From the NCBI GenBank assembly GCA_914767715.1, contig OU612073.1:22136001-22196000 (forward strand): 60,000 nucleotides of DNA. The letters are read 5' to 3'. The notes under the pieces are model-generated. The model made no database searches and was not told the DNA's origin. It saw nothing but the letters and a program-made list of their open reading frames with translations. The position numbers and the translations under genes are program-made. Every line of letters begins with the position of its first letter. Position 1 is the first letter of the stretch. This stretch comes from Membranipora membranacea. Lineage: Eukaryota; Bryozoa; Gymnolaemata; Cheilostomatida; Membraniporidae. This document shows positions 45,315 through 57,234 of this stretch, piece by piece.

Positions 45315-48114
45315 TGCTTTTAATGGAAGTGAGCTTTTTACACATAATCTTAGCATACCAACCCTTACCTTGTACAAGGGTGCGCTTGGTAGAGTTTTGT
45401 ATCTTTAGGCATGGCTGTCTCATAATGGACCAACACCAGTAGGTCAGTTGGAAGACCATATATATCAGTGACAACTAATAACCTTTTTACTGCATGATAC
45501 GCCTACTCAGATCTGTAATAATAAAATTGAAATAAAATCTATACCTAAGATCGAAATAGGCCTACGCAATGGCAAAATTAAAACAATATGGTAGGCAAAA
45601 GCGCAGACACATATCTAAGCCTAGTTTCAGAATGATCACAGGGAAGTAGCCGTATATATAAACCCTTTGCACTTGCTTTGTCGGTTTCAAGGCAGTTATC
45701 TTATCTGTGGTATTTTTAGATGCTATAGGTTGAAAACACAATATTTTGTATTATAATCGCCTGTTTATGATGTGTCAGGCACTGGAATCATGGTTGTATA
45801 AAATACCCCAGTTATAAAAATTTCATGTAAATTAATGGTTTTGTGTTTTATCATGGCATCATAAGATTTAACGGTTGTTAATTGTAACTGTGAAGCCATC
45901 TCACCATGATAGTATACCCCAAGTTGGCAGGCAAACCGTCCAATATATCCTGCTTTGTTTAGTTCATAGTGTATAATATAAGTGAACACGATACAAGCCG
46001 TACAAAGCCAAAGGTATGATCTATCAGGCTGCCAACAACAGTACAATATATCCATAATCTACAAACTTGAGACAACAACCATTGCGGAGTTCTAGTTAAG
46101 GGACTGATTGAATTGATTGACTTGATTTGATGACTCAGACTTAGTTTATACCATACAAATTAGATAACTCCCGAGGCCTAGGTAATAATATCAGTTTATC
46201 TAGTCCAGTGTGACTAAAATATGAAGTCAAAACTACCTAATGAGAAGTTAAAACATGATGGCTGTTCCTTTTGTAAGGCCAGCAGGGCAATTTTAGATTA
46301 GCTTATATACATTTTCATCTAAGTTTATTTATAACATCATGACAGGCATTGGTTTGATATTGCTTCTTTCCCAACAGCTCGAGTCTCTGTCAAATGTCAT
46401 ATCTAAAAACAAAAAAGCATGGGATTACAGCGAGGGGCGAAACTGTGGGAAATTCTTTCATGGCGTTGTAATACTCTTGACTACACTACTTAAGCCTCCT
46501 ATTTTACCCAACAACTACAGAATCATCTAGTTTGTATGAAGTGTGCTTATTACGAAACTCAAAAATATGCAGTGTTGTAGGTTATCAGAGCAAAAATTCT
46601 AATCCAACAAGCTCAACCTAAAACAAGTGACAGGAAACCAATGAAGTTTAACTTAAATGCATCTGAATTCCAGTGTGACTAAAATAAGAATTCAGAACTA
46701 CCCGATGAGATTGAATTTAAAAGTGATGTATTTAGTTTTGACCAAACCCATATATTTTGCAGTTTATGCTTACCAGTTTAGGAAGTTCAAACATGATGGC
46801 TGTTCCCTCTGTAAGGCCAGCAGTGCAATTTCAGATTAACTTATATCCATTTTCAAGTTTATTTGTAACATCATGAGAGGATTGGTTTTTTACTGCTTCT
46901 TTTCCAACAGCTCAAGCCTTTGCTTCATTAAAACGCCAATGTCATATCTAGAAAAAAACTATGGGATTACAGATGTTGTTAATACCTTTGATAACACTAT
47001 CCAATACTAGTCTACCAAAGGAATACAGAATTGTCTAGTTTGCATGAAGCGAGCTTATTACGGATCTGAACCAGATTCAGTGTTGTAAGTTATCAGAGCA
47101 AAAATCTTACCTTGGCTGTATTAAGACAGGCCGATGTCAAACACTTTCCCAGGTTTGTGGGTAAATATTGGTTTGCGGGATCCATAGGTCGGTATTGAAA
47201 ATTTGAGCTTGCCAACCAGTTCAACCTAAAACATATCAAGTGATAGAAAACCAAGAAAGTTTAACTTAAAAGCATCGGATCGCCTTTGGAATCAAAAACA
47301 AAAATCACATCTTGGTTTGTCTAGACAACAAAACTGGGCAAGGAGACAATTATTCTATCTATAGAGTTTGGATATTATCTTTTGTCAAGGCTACTCTCAC
47401 ACTATAATGTTACTTACATTTTTTTTTTAATATTGCATGGAGTCAAGACATCCCGCAAGTAGCTGAGTAGCTTGAGTCGGAACTTTTCTCCACGGTGATA
47501 GTAGCAGTATACTTCTGTCAGCTATGCTTATAATATTATCAATATCTTCTTCACAGCAGCATTGAACACCTCAGATATTTCTGCTTCTGGCTACAAGATG
47601 TGGCATATAATACAAGACACTAGTTTAGTGATGTGCGATATTTCAAGAAAGTCAAAACATATTGGCCACAAATTATATATGGATATCAACCATTATCGAA
47701 ATTGAGAGTTACCACGATTCGACATTAGATGATTCAAGACAGGCAAATTGATACCAGAGATAATAGTAAATTAATATGGGAAAGGGAACCAGCATAAAAA
47801 AAGGTCTGATAATCAAATCTACAATTGTTTACATCGTAATAATATGTATTGTTAAGAATTTGAGAGTTGTGTACACATTGATGCTGTTACGACAACTCCT
47901 TAGCACAATGCAGACGATGTCCATTTTGGTTAATTACTAAACTTATATATCTCTACACACAGTGGCCACATAATATTGATAAGCCTAGCTTCAGAATCAT
48001 CACAAAGATGCGGCGGTGTCTATAAACCCTTTGCTTGACTGGTTGGTGTCATAGCAGTAATCTTATTTTTACAGGTCGGATCCAAAGTCGTTAAGGGATG
48101 AACACGATACTCAC

Positions 48115-48215
48115 CTTGTGCACAGTGACAGATATCTTTGTGTTATTGGTATCAGTATCAGGTTCTCGAGGCGGTCTTTGTACATACCAGCACCAGCACT
48201 GAAAGGCGATTATTC
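48115..48215 (-). pseudogene. Exon block c, copy 2
   Basis: The same frame as in copy 1 is open (WYVQRPPREPDTDTNNTKIS), with a GTGAGT donor at its end. Differences from copy 1 are substitutions and small length changes only near the 3' end. Confidence 0.42.
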
Positions 48216-48473
48216 AGGCTACATTGCCATTTTTTTTAGCTTGATATCTTTTAAAGAATTTTGTTGGTACAGAGCAAAACATAACTCAATCTTCATTGTT
48301 ATGGACAGGATCGACATAAAACATAACGCCGGATAGAAGTCACGGTACTTGAAATGACAGTGTATGATAGTTTTGACAATGGATTTTAATAACAAAAATC
48401 TTTGGTCTTTGGAAGCTGATACACTTGTCAGGCATAATTAAAATTAAAACATAAATCTTCCTACAAGACTTAC

Positions 48474-48537
48474 CTATCATAATTAAGCTAAGTTCTGTTA
48501 GATTAGCTGTTATAGGAGTTATCTGTGTATTACCCGA
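48474..48537 (-). pseudogene. Exon block b, copy 2 (64 nt)
   Basis: Same length, splice sites and frame as the copy at 41220-41283. About a fifth of the bases have changed without any indel, which is more orderly than the surrounding intronic sequence. Confidence 0.48.
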
Positions 48538-48941
48538 CTACAATACCAAGTCAGATTAATACTGGTTAGTCAAATCAAAGAGGATAACTACTGTAGTTAG
48601 ATATGATTATTGAGATTCAGCTTGCTTATGCATGCCATGAAAAAAAACCACGGGAAAGTCTACACAGGTGAGTTTTAAGCCCAGAAAGTTACCTAAAATT
48701 CATTATATTAGACTGACTAGACAAGTATAGACATTGTGTAAAGCACATAACTACATGTAGAAACAGGCTAAATGTAACATAGTGAAGTAATTGCTGTGGA
48801 TAGGCAATATTCATGGTAAGAAAACAAGGAGAAACTATGGATTATTGTTAAGTTGAAGGGAACTGTGTGAAACCAACAACCAGTCAATTGAATCTCAAAG
48901 CTACTCTGTAAATTACAGGATGACAGCAGTAACACACTCAC

Positions 48942-49106
48942 CTTACATGGCCATCATGACTCAATATTTTCAGGAGACCTGAGGGTAAATGCATCGGATG
49001 GCTGACAGTCGACAAAACACAGAGAGATTAGTACGGCGGCATGCCTCTTAAACTCTGCTCCTGGGGACTTGTTACTGCTGCCGACAGTGTTCTCTAATGC
49101 TTCCAG
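48942..49106 (-). pseudogene. Exon block a, copy 2
   Basis: Acceptor and donor are kept and the block starts LEALENTVGSSNKSPGAEF, but indels relative to copy 1 change the frame and a TGA lies before the donor. Decayed paralogue. Confidence 0.42.
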
Positions 49107-50412
49107 CTGTAATATATCAGGAAATCACGGTGTACGTGATTTATATATAGACATCCAGATATATTTTTTCAGTTTATGCTGACCAGCTTAGGAAGTTTAA
49201 GCATGTTGGCACATACAATTGACTTAACTTTGATTTTTACTCCAGCAGGGCAATCCTAGATTACCTTAGATCCTCATTTTCTTCATTAGTTTAGCTATAA
49301 CATCATCAGAAACATCGGTTTGTTACGGTCTCTTTTCTAACGGCTAGCAGTCTTCTATGCTTAGATAAAACATCTTCTCAGTCAAATGTCACATCTCCGC
49401 ACCGTGCTAGTCTCACTTCCATAACATCTAGAAATAAAAACCAGTGTAACTTCAGAGAGGTACAAATCTGTGGACAAGTCTTGTATAATTGTTATTACCT
49501 AAATGAGTACAGTGTCAAACCAGTTAGAATGAAGCAAGCTTATTGCAGATCTGAACCTGATTACGTTGGAATTATCAGAGCAAAGATAGTACCTCAGATG
49601 TGATAAGTAATGGGCAGATGAAAGACTCTCTGCTATATTCTGGTTGTTGATCTCTCGATGTACCTATAGCTAGCTAGGTACCCTCTCTGAGATTTCACAG
49701 ATTTGTCAGTAAATGAATATGGACCCATAGGTTTGTTCTGTAGGCTCACTTTAGCTTGAAATCGTACAAGGACAGTTGCCAACCAGTTTGACCTAAAACA
49801 TATCAAGTGACAGGAATACAAATGTTTCATCTAAACTGCATCAGATTTCCTTTGGGATAACCCTTTTGCAGAGGATCATACATTGAACATACCTTATACC
49901 ACCCTCTCTGCTTATACAAATTCTAGTAATGTCAAGGTATATTTGGAGTAATGTCCTTAATGTCAAAGAGAAGATAACTTTGGTCTCATAATAGACCAGC
50001 GATCCAGCGCCAGTAGGTAGACCATATGTACCAATGAAAACTAATAACCTTTTGCAGCATGATACGCCTACTAGGATCAGTAATAATGAAATTAAAATAC
50101 AATCCATACCAAAGATTGAAATACACACTAGCAAAAATTGAAACAATATGGTAGACATAAGTCCAGAGATATAGCTAAGCCTAGCTTCAGAATCATCAAC
50201 AGGGAAGTAGCCGTATATATAAACCCTCTGCTCTTGCCTTGTCAGTGTCATAGCAGTGATGTTATCTGGGCTGATTATTAGATGGTATAGGTTGTATTCA
50301 CTCGCCTGATTATGATGTGTCAGGGACTAGAATCATGGCTATAATATAAAAACCGCCAGGTATGAAAATCTCATGCAAATTAATGGCTTTGTGTTGGATC
50401 ATGGTACCATAG

Positions 50413-51346
50413 GGTGCATTTCAAATAGACTCGTATTAAATTATGAGAAGACCCATCAAGTTTTATTCAAAGCCCCTAAAAAGCAGTACGATGGCCAAAG
50501 CTATAATCTGATGATGGGCTCTTTAACTTTGGAAATAAATAGAGAGACAAAGTTTCTTGGTTTAACCATTGATTCAAATATAGATTTTAAATCGCACCTC
50601 AAAGGGTTGGCTAAAAAGCTACATTTAAACCAGCTAATGATGAGAGCAGCTAGGCCTATTTTAGATGATAAAACATTGACTGATATTTACTACACATTTT
50701 TTTATCCCTATCTCATATATAGCATTGAGTTCTGGGGCCATGCTTGTGAAACAAATTTAAAACCAATAAAAATTTTACAAAAAGCTGCTTTGAGAGTCAT
50801 TGTTCGCATAAAACCTGGAGAACATGTTTCCACATATTTTGAAAAACTTAAAATTATGCCTTTAAAAATGATTTTTGAATATAGATTATTAAAGTTGCTT
50901 TTAAAAACATATCTAACAGAAGAAATTTTAAAACCTTTGCCAGAACATAACCATGATACGAGATCAAAAGCCCTAAAAACAATTCAAGCTAACAACAACA
51001 GGGGTGTGAGGTCCCTGTTGTACACCGGTGTGAAACTGTGCAACAGGTACCTTTTGGAAGATTGGACAGGATCTGGGAACAATCCCATGTCTGGTCTGGC
51101 TGAGCGCCTTTGGGTCTATGCTCGACAGCAGGCGCTGTGCTGACTCGTGCTTCGACTTATCGGCTTGTGTGGGTGTTCTTCATGGATGAACATTGGAACA
51201 GCCGTCACTCTAGTCTTCGGACTATCTGGCTGAGCCCTTGCTTTTCTTTATCTGTAGTATTTACTAATATGCCAAATTCTTTTATTTGATTAAACTAATT
51301 TTATAGCATAAACAATAAAAAAAACTAAAAAAAAAACTTAAAAAAA
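50413..51346 (+). mobile_element. 5'-truncated LINE with intact RT C-terminal frame and poly-A tail
   Basis: An open frame of about 240 codons inside the insert (50413-51143) encodes the C-terminal part of a non-LTR reverse transcriptase. It includes SNRLVLNYEKTHQVLF, a KFLGLTIDSNIDFKSHL thumb motif, YYTFFYPYLIYSIEFWG and LQKAALRVI. The DNA ends in an A-rich tail (about 51315-51346). The host sequence before and after the insert is continuous in the paralogous copies at about 39050 and 45860, so the ends are defined by two empty sites. The single uninterrupted frame indicates a younger insertion than the LINE at 41.4-43.5 kb, and a different family, closer to Jockey/CR1-type elements. It was dead on arrival, as it lacks the RT catalytic core. 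Confidence 0.8.
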
Positions 51347-52059
51347 GACTTAACTTTGAACAGGTTTTTGATGAAGCTGTGAAGCCATCTCACCATGATA
51401 GTATACCCCAAGTTGGCAGTCAAACCGTCCAATATATCCTGCTTTGTTTAGTTCATAGTGTACAATATCAGTGAACACGATACAAGCCATCCAAAGCCAA
51501 AGGTATGATCTATCCGGCTTTCAACAGCAGTACAATGTATCCATAGTCTACAATGTAATAAAATAGCAGAATAACATGACAACCACTGGTGAGTTCTAGG
51601 GCTCAAAGGAACAGCAGCGGTGAAAGCCATAAAGCTATGTGAAATTCAAATCGTTGGCGGTCTACCTAAAAGGTCTAATGCACATATGCACAATGCTACA
51701 TATACATGTACTGCTGGCTGATATATATCCCAGCTTACAACACTGCAATCTTACCAGTATAGATCAGATGGCAAAGTCAAGTGTTGATATATAGTCTATT
51801 GTACATGAATTTCCTTAAGTAGATGATGGCTACCTGTTGTGATTATCCTAGAAAAGTGAATTGGAATGAGGTTATGATAAATTGAATACAGTTAACAACT
51901 TGCTGGAAATAACATATCTCTGGACACAACACAATCTCATTTCCATTAGCGAAAACTGGACACTCCTGAAATTTGACTTAACCGTTCGGCCAATTTATGT
52001 ATCAAATGCTAAAACAACTGGAAGAAATTTGCAATTTTTTCGTCGGTGTTTCCCTGGTA

Positions 52060-52197
52060 GAATGGAAAGTCAAGGAGATACGAGATCCATAGACACAGCA
52101 TTACGTGAGAGTGGGGAGTAGCTAGGGCTAAATACATCTGGTGTGAATGCGTGGGTAGTATGCTCCCCTCACCTGATAGAGTGAGTGAGCGATGATA
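52060..52197 (+). mobile_element. Fragment related to the LINE at 41.4-43.5 kb
   Basis: This segment matches, in opposite orientation, 43377-43490 at the 5' side of the degenerate LINE. Shared words include ATAGACACAGCATTACGTGA, GGGCTAAATACATCTG and CACCTGATAGAGTGA. It is a second, separate insertion or a rearranged piece of the same element. Confidence 0.6.
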
Positions 52198-53325
52198 GTT
52201 AATTTGCATATCGGTCGGTTACTGTTTCCTTTCTATAGGCTAGGAGTCTTCTATGCAGCTTCACAGTCAGCTGTCAGATCTCCGCACAATGCTAATCACA
52301 CTTTCATAACATCTAGAAATAAAAAACCTGTGGGATTCCAGAGAGGTACAAATCTGTGGACAATTCTTTTGTATAATAGTTATTACTTGAACACAGTATC
52401 AAACCAGTTGGAATGAAGCAAACTTATTACAGATGCGTACCTTTTTGTGTTGGAATTATCAGAGCAAAATCAGTACCTTAAATGTGATAGGTAATGGGCA
52501 GATGACAGACTCCCTGCTGTATTCTGGTTGTTGATCTCTCGATTTGCCTATAGCTAGCTAGATCCCCTCTGAGATTTCACATAATTGTCAGTAAATGAAT
52601 ATGGATCTATAGGTTTGTACTGCAGGCTCACTTTAGCTCTAATCCGAGGGAGGATTGCTGCCGACCATTTTTACCGTTTACATATGATCTTTGATATTGC
52701 AAAACGAATAAGAATATTTACAAATTTGGCCGTTTTGAAGAACCTTATACCACACTCCCTGCTTATACAAATTCTCGTAATGTCAAGGTATCTTTGGAGT
52801 TATGTCCTTAATTTCAATGAGAAGATAGCTTCTGTGAAATGATTGAATCGATTGCAACAGGGAGGTTGAGACCCACTCTCCCTGATTGAAACCACACAGA
52901 AATTGGAAATGACCTATTTATAAAGGTATATCTCCCTGCCGCTAGTGGCAAATGGCCTGTCTAGGCAATCAAAACGGAAAATGAGATAATTAATCTTTTA
53001 AAGCGTTAGGAGATGAAGCTCTGCATGGAAAGCTACCCGGCGCTGTTATATTACTTACACTATTCCCTTTTGCATTGCATGTGGAGTCCTTTGTCTGAAG
53101 TTGCTTCTTTGCAGTGCTTTTCTCAGCACTTCTCCATATGCAGTAAGTAACCAGCTACCAATATCTTCTTCACGACAGACTTGAACGGCTCAGGTGTTTC
53201 TGATTCTGACTACAAAATTGAGATTATAATTCAAGACATTATGTCTAAATTGATAAAAACTAATGGGCTAAATTTTTAAACAAATATCGGGTAATGGCTT
53301 GTACAGTAAAAACAGGGGAGCTTTA

Positions 53326-53392
53326 GGCAGGGTGCCATAGTGGTAAGGCTTTCCAATCTCAGATTCGCAGGCTCGAATCCTCGTCACGGGCA
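53326..53392 (+). repeat. tRNA-like (SINE-type) element, copy 2
   Basis: Has the same A-box (GCCATAGTGGTAAGGC) and B-box (AGGCTCGAATCC) as the copy at 45249, with differing anticodon-arm sequence. It shares flanks with copy 1, so it was duplicated along with the exon-block array and did not insert independently. Confidence 0.58.
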
Positions 53393-54445
53393 TGATTTTA
53401 ATGGAAGTGAGCATGTTTTTGATGAAGCTGTGAAGCCATCTTACCATGATGGTATACCCCAAGTTGACAGTCAAACCATCCAATAGTTTCAGCTTTGTTT
53501 AGCTCATGGTGTATTATATCAGTAGAGAGCTATACAAGCCGTACAAAGCCAAATGTATTATCTATTCGGCTTTCAACAGCAGTACAATGTATCTATAATC
53601 TAAAAGGTAATAAATTAGCAGAATGAACAATCAAATCTACAACCACTAATGAGTTCTAGTTTAAGAGGGCTCAAAGGAACAGCGGTGAAAGCCATAAAGC
53701 TATGTGAAATTCAAATCGTTATTTATGAGTCATGACATGTAGAATAGACAATTATGGACGATCATCATGCCTTTTATTAAAAAAGCACAACACCATGACA
53801 TCATGACATGACGTCATGCTGAAACCAATATTTTTTGAATCAGTGCTCGATAAGCTTTCCAAGGATATATTAAATGTCCAATTCCGTTAACCTTAAAAGG
53901 TCTAATGATTATTGTCATAATAAGCTACATATACATGTACTTTTCACTCCTTCGCGTATTGCTGGCTGTCATATATCCCATCATACAACACTGCAGTCTT
54001 ACCTGTATTGATCAGATGGAGGAGTCAAGTGTGGATATGATGGAGTTCAGGCGGCTGTGTCGGTTTCGGTGTAACATCAAGAAATTTTGCTTCATCTGCC
54101 AGGTCATTTCAAGTTAATACAGTCCACTACATATGAATATACATTTGTAGATGATAATAGCTATATGTTGTGATTATCCTAGAAAAGTGAATTGGAATGA
54201 GGTTATGAGAAATTGAATACAGTTTAGCAACTTCCTGGAAATAAAATATCTCTAGGCACAACACTGTCTCATTTCCATTAGCAAAAGCTAGACACTCCTG
54301 AAATTTGAATTAAGTATTTGGCCAATTATGTATCAAATGCTAAAACGACTGGATTTTGTAAAGGGCTAGCCTCACCTAACAAAAACAAGATGACAAATTT
54401 TACAGGTCAGATGGAAAGTTGCTGAGAGAAGAACGCAACTCTCAC

Positions 54446-54530
54446 CTTGTCATTTTGACAGCTGTCTTTGTGTTATCGATATCATTATCAGGTTCTTTAG
54501 GTAGTCTTTGTACATACCAGCATTCTAAGT
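54446..54530 (-). pseudogene. Exon block c, copy 3
   Basis: The third copy of block c keeps the frame (WYVQRLPKEPDNDIDNTKTA) and the GTGAGA donor. It marks the right end of the recognisable array. Confidence 0.42.
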
Positions 54531-54869
54531 TAGGACTGCAATGTGGTTTTTCATGCTATATTGCCCTATTTTCTGCTGCTTGATGGCTGTTAAAAAATTG
54601 AAGTTACTTGATGGTACAGATTGTAACAGAACTCATTCTTCATCGATTTAGACGGGATCAGCTTAAAATAGAACGCCAGATAAAAATAACCATCACCATA
54701 TCACCGTATCTTGGACTGATAGGATATTTGTGACAATAATATTATTATGGTCTTGGAAGGTGGAACAAAGAACTCACTTGTGTTGCCTTGTCACGTTGAG
54801 GCCGTTTACTTTCTTCTTTATCACTGATATCATGCTGTCACTGTCCAGCCGTCACGGGATAACAGGGGT

Positions 54870-57234
54870 TCATTGGGTTAAAATGGCATTTCAAAAACTC
54901 ATCTGAAAATAAAAAAGGGGTGAAAATAAGATACATATTATTGTAACGTTAATTATGATCATGAGCATAATGTATACGTTTAATGAAGCCCAACAGTTTT
55001 TAAAGTCTGCTCAACAAAAAAACTTTATTTATAACAGTAGACTTTTAAGACAGCTGGCTTAGTCAATCAACCTCTTACTGAACCTTACAACAAATACAAC
55101 AGGTGCTATGCCGGTTGCATTTTGTGCTGCAGTTAGAAAATACACAGTCGAGAATTACAACATTTACAACTCACCCACAGCGAGAACCAAAAAGCAGTGT
55201 AGTGTGTAAAGATCCAATTTATTTAACAGGTCAAACTATATGTCTCCAGTCCTCGATAATCCGCCTTCTAAGTGAAGGTAAACTTTAGAGAATGGCGTCT
55301 TCACTGTCCGCCCATCAGCTACATTATGAGAACTGGTTACCTCAACAATAGAAGCTACATCTAGACACTGCTGGCTATGAGGAAAGCTAAGCGAGAGCTG
55401 CTATGAATAGTTAACAAAGAGAAGCTGTAGATTATCTTTGTATTATCTTTCAGCTTATTTTGAACAAATAATCATTGCCTCATCTGTCCACCTAATAAAC
55501 TGATTCTATTTTTCAAATTATTAAATCCAGTAGTAGTAACTCAATTTGAATGGCATGTCGTTTTTTACAACTCTGATCTATTGATAGTCTGTTTTAAAAC
55601 AGTAATCAATTGATGGTAATATTAGACCTTTCTTATTCTGTACGCTGGCCTACTAAAATGCGGTTATAATAATATAATATAATGATATAATATCAGTGCT
55701 GTGTCATTTTGGCGATAAAAGCGCATAATTCTCATACTGCACATTCTCTCTCTCAAAGGTAAATATGAAAATGTTGATTGATTATTGCAATCTTCAGCAT
55801 CATGTTTTCTTCGCTATAGGAAGACATTTTATAATTCCGGTCCTTGCTCTATGTCTAAGTCTTGTCTATCTTGCACATTTTCTATTCTGCCATTATTACA
55901 CTTTTCAGTAGTGACTGTGATGATACCAATGCTTCTAACAAGGTAAATACCTATCATCTAAAATCACCATGTCATAATATTCTAAGAGTGTACATAAATG
56001 CAGCATATGTCTAGTCAATTATTAAGTAACGAAATGATTGTTATCTATTTTGTTCTTACTAATCCTTGTGCTAGCCGAAACCCTATTGGAGGGATGTGGG
56101 GGTATTTGGCAGGGGGATACAAATCAAATACCCCCTTCAATCAGACCTTTATAAAAAGCACATTTTTATTGTCTACTCAGGATTAAACATGTATCAATAT
56201 ATATCATAACCTCACTATAGTACCTGGATACTAACATTTTTAATCTCAGGAGAATGCAAATAAAAAGGACGGAATTAAATATTAAGGACCCATCAATGAA
56301 TACACAAAGCATAGATAAGTGCTAAAGTGACAAGGACATACAAACACTGAGCAAAAAGGCAAAACTGGGTGTCAAATAAAATCATATACCAGGACGGAAT
56401 TTATCAGAATAAGGTAATGGTTTACACTAGCTGTTAGGGTAAATAAAAGCAGTGTATATACTAATGAATTTCAACTGCACATTGACATATATTATCAGCA
56501 GTAGCAGCCGTTTTGATAGTTTATTTTCGTCCAGTTGATCCAATGAGTAACTTGATACTGTACCTGTGGATTACCAGTGAGGTGTGTGATAATATTTAAC
56601 TTCCCTTACGGTCAGAATAGACAAACTATTCACTCATTTATGTGAGTGTGGATGTGTGAGTAAGAAGTTGAGTATGCGAGCTGCACGTCTAGAGCTGGCT
56701 GACCTGTATAACGTATTTCCGCTTTTAAAACAAAGTATATTATAACAATGTAATCGTACCACACCTTCTAGTATAGTTTCAGTCAGCTTGTTGCGTTGAG
56801 TCAATGTTCAGCTGTTTTTTCTGCAGGAACAGCCGAGCCCAGTCTGGCATCCCACTTTCTTTTCCTCCTTTATTTTTCTACAATTCAGAATATCATGTGC
56901 AAAAAGAAACTAAATGTCGCATTATTCAAACACTGGATGAAAAAGAAAAAAATTGTATGACACAATTCAAATCTGAAGGTCTAATGACATGTTTCCATCA
57001 TCCACAGACCCAGAGCTATCCATCTTGGAGATAAACTATTCCAACATGATTAATTAATGAAGTTTTATGAGTGACCACCCAATACCCAAGCTCAAGCAGT
57101 GGGAAAATAATTTTTTGTCACCCGCACATTGGGAAAATGGTGGGTAAGACTCACAGTAATTATCATTTTCAAATTGGTGTGACACCCGTGTACCATTATG
57201 TGAATTTCATCTATGAACTTACCGACAGACTTAC
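54870..57234. other. Region without a confident gene, 3' side of the SH3 gene
   Basis: The SH3 gene must continue here, because its last recognised exon ends with a donor at 57235. I could not find the next exon with confidence. A small plus-strand ORF at 55292-55351 (MASSLSAHQLHYENWLPQQ) has a fair start context but no other support. A minus-strand open segment just below 54903 (DEFLKCHFNPMNPCYPVTAG) could be a terminal exon of either neighbour. Confidence 0.35.

Larger units (their letters stand above)
37900..54700 (-). pseudogene. Array of duplicated, decaying exon blocks (possible VWA-domain gene family)
   Basis: At least seven exon-like block types recur two to seven times on the minus strand with preserved flanking splice signals. 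Recognisable blocks, in minus-strand order: one ending GRFDCQLGVYYHG (near 39.1, 45.9, 51.4, 53.45 kb); one reading EPFKSVVKKILVAG-like (40.2, 45.1, 47.5, 53.15 kb); one starting VELVGSS (38.5, 39.9, 47.15, 49.7, 52.6 kb); one reading EVRLALCGDVTFD-like (38.1, 44.15, 49.4, 52.3 kb); one reading LLEKKQYQTNTLMML (39.6, 46.85 kb); then the a, b and c exons listed separately. Many copies have in-frame stops or indels, so most are pseudogenic. The order and sequence of the 'SVVKKI', 'VRLAL..GDVTFD' and 'ALENTVY...ADVLII' blocks are reminiscent of a von Willebrand A domain; this is a tentative reading. Both LINE insertions lie inside this array. Confidence 0.55.

Noticed and set aside
53785-53825. 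CRE-like TGACGTCA cluster as a regulatory element
   Set aside because: Repeated CATGACATCATGACATGACG words look like local slippage. No nearby gene start makes a regulatory role credible.
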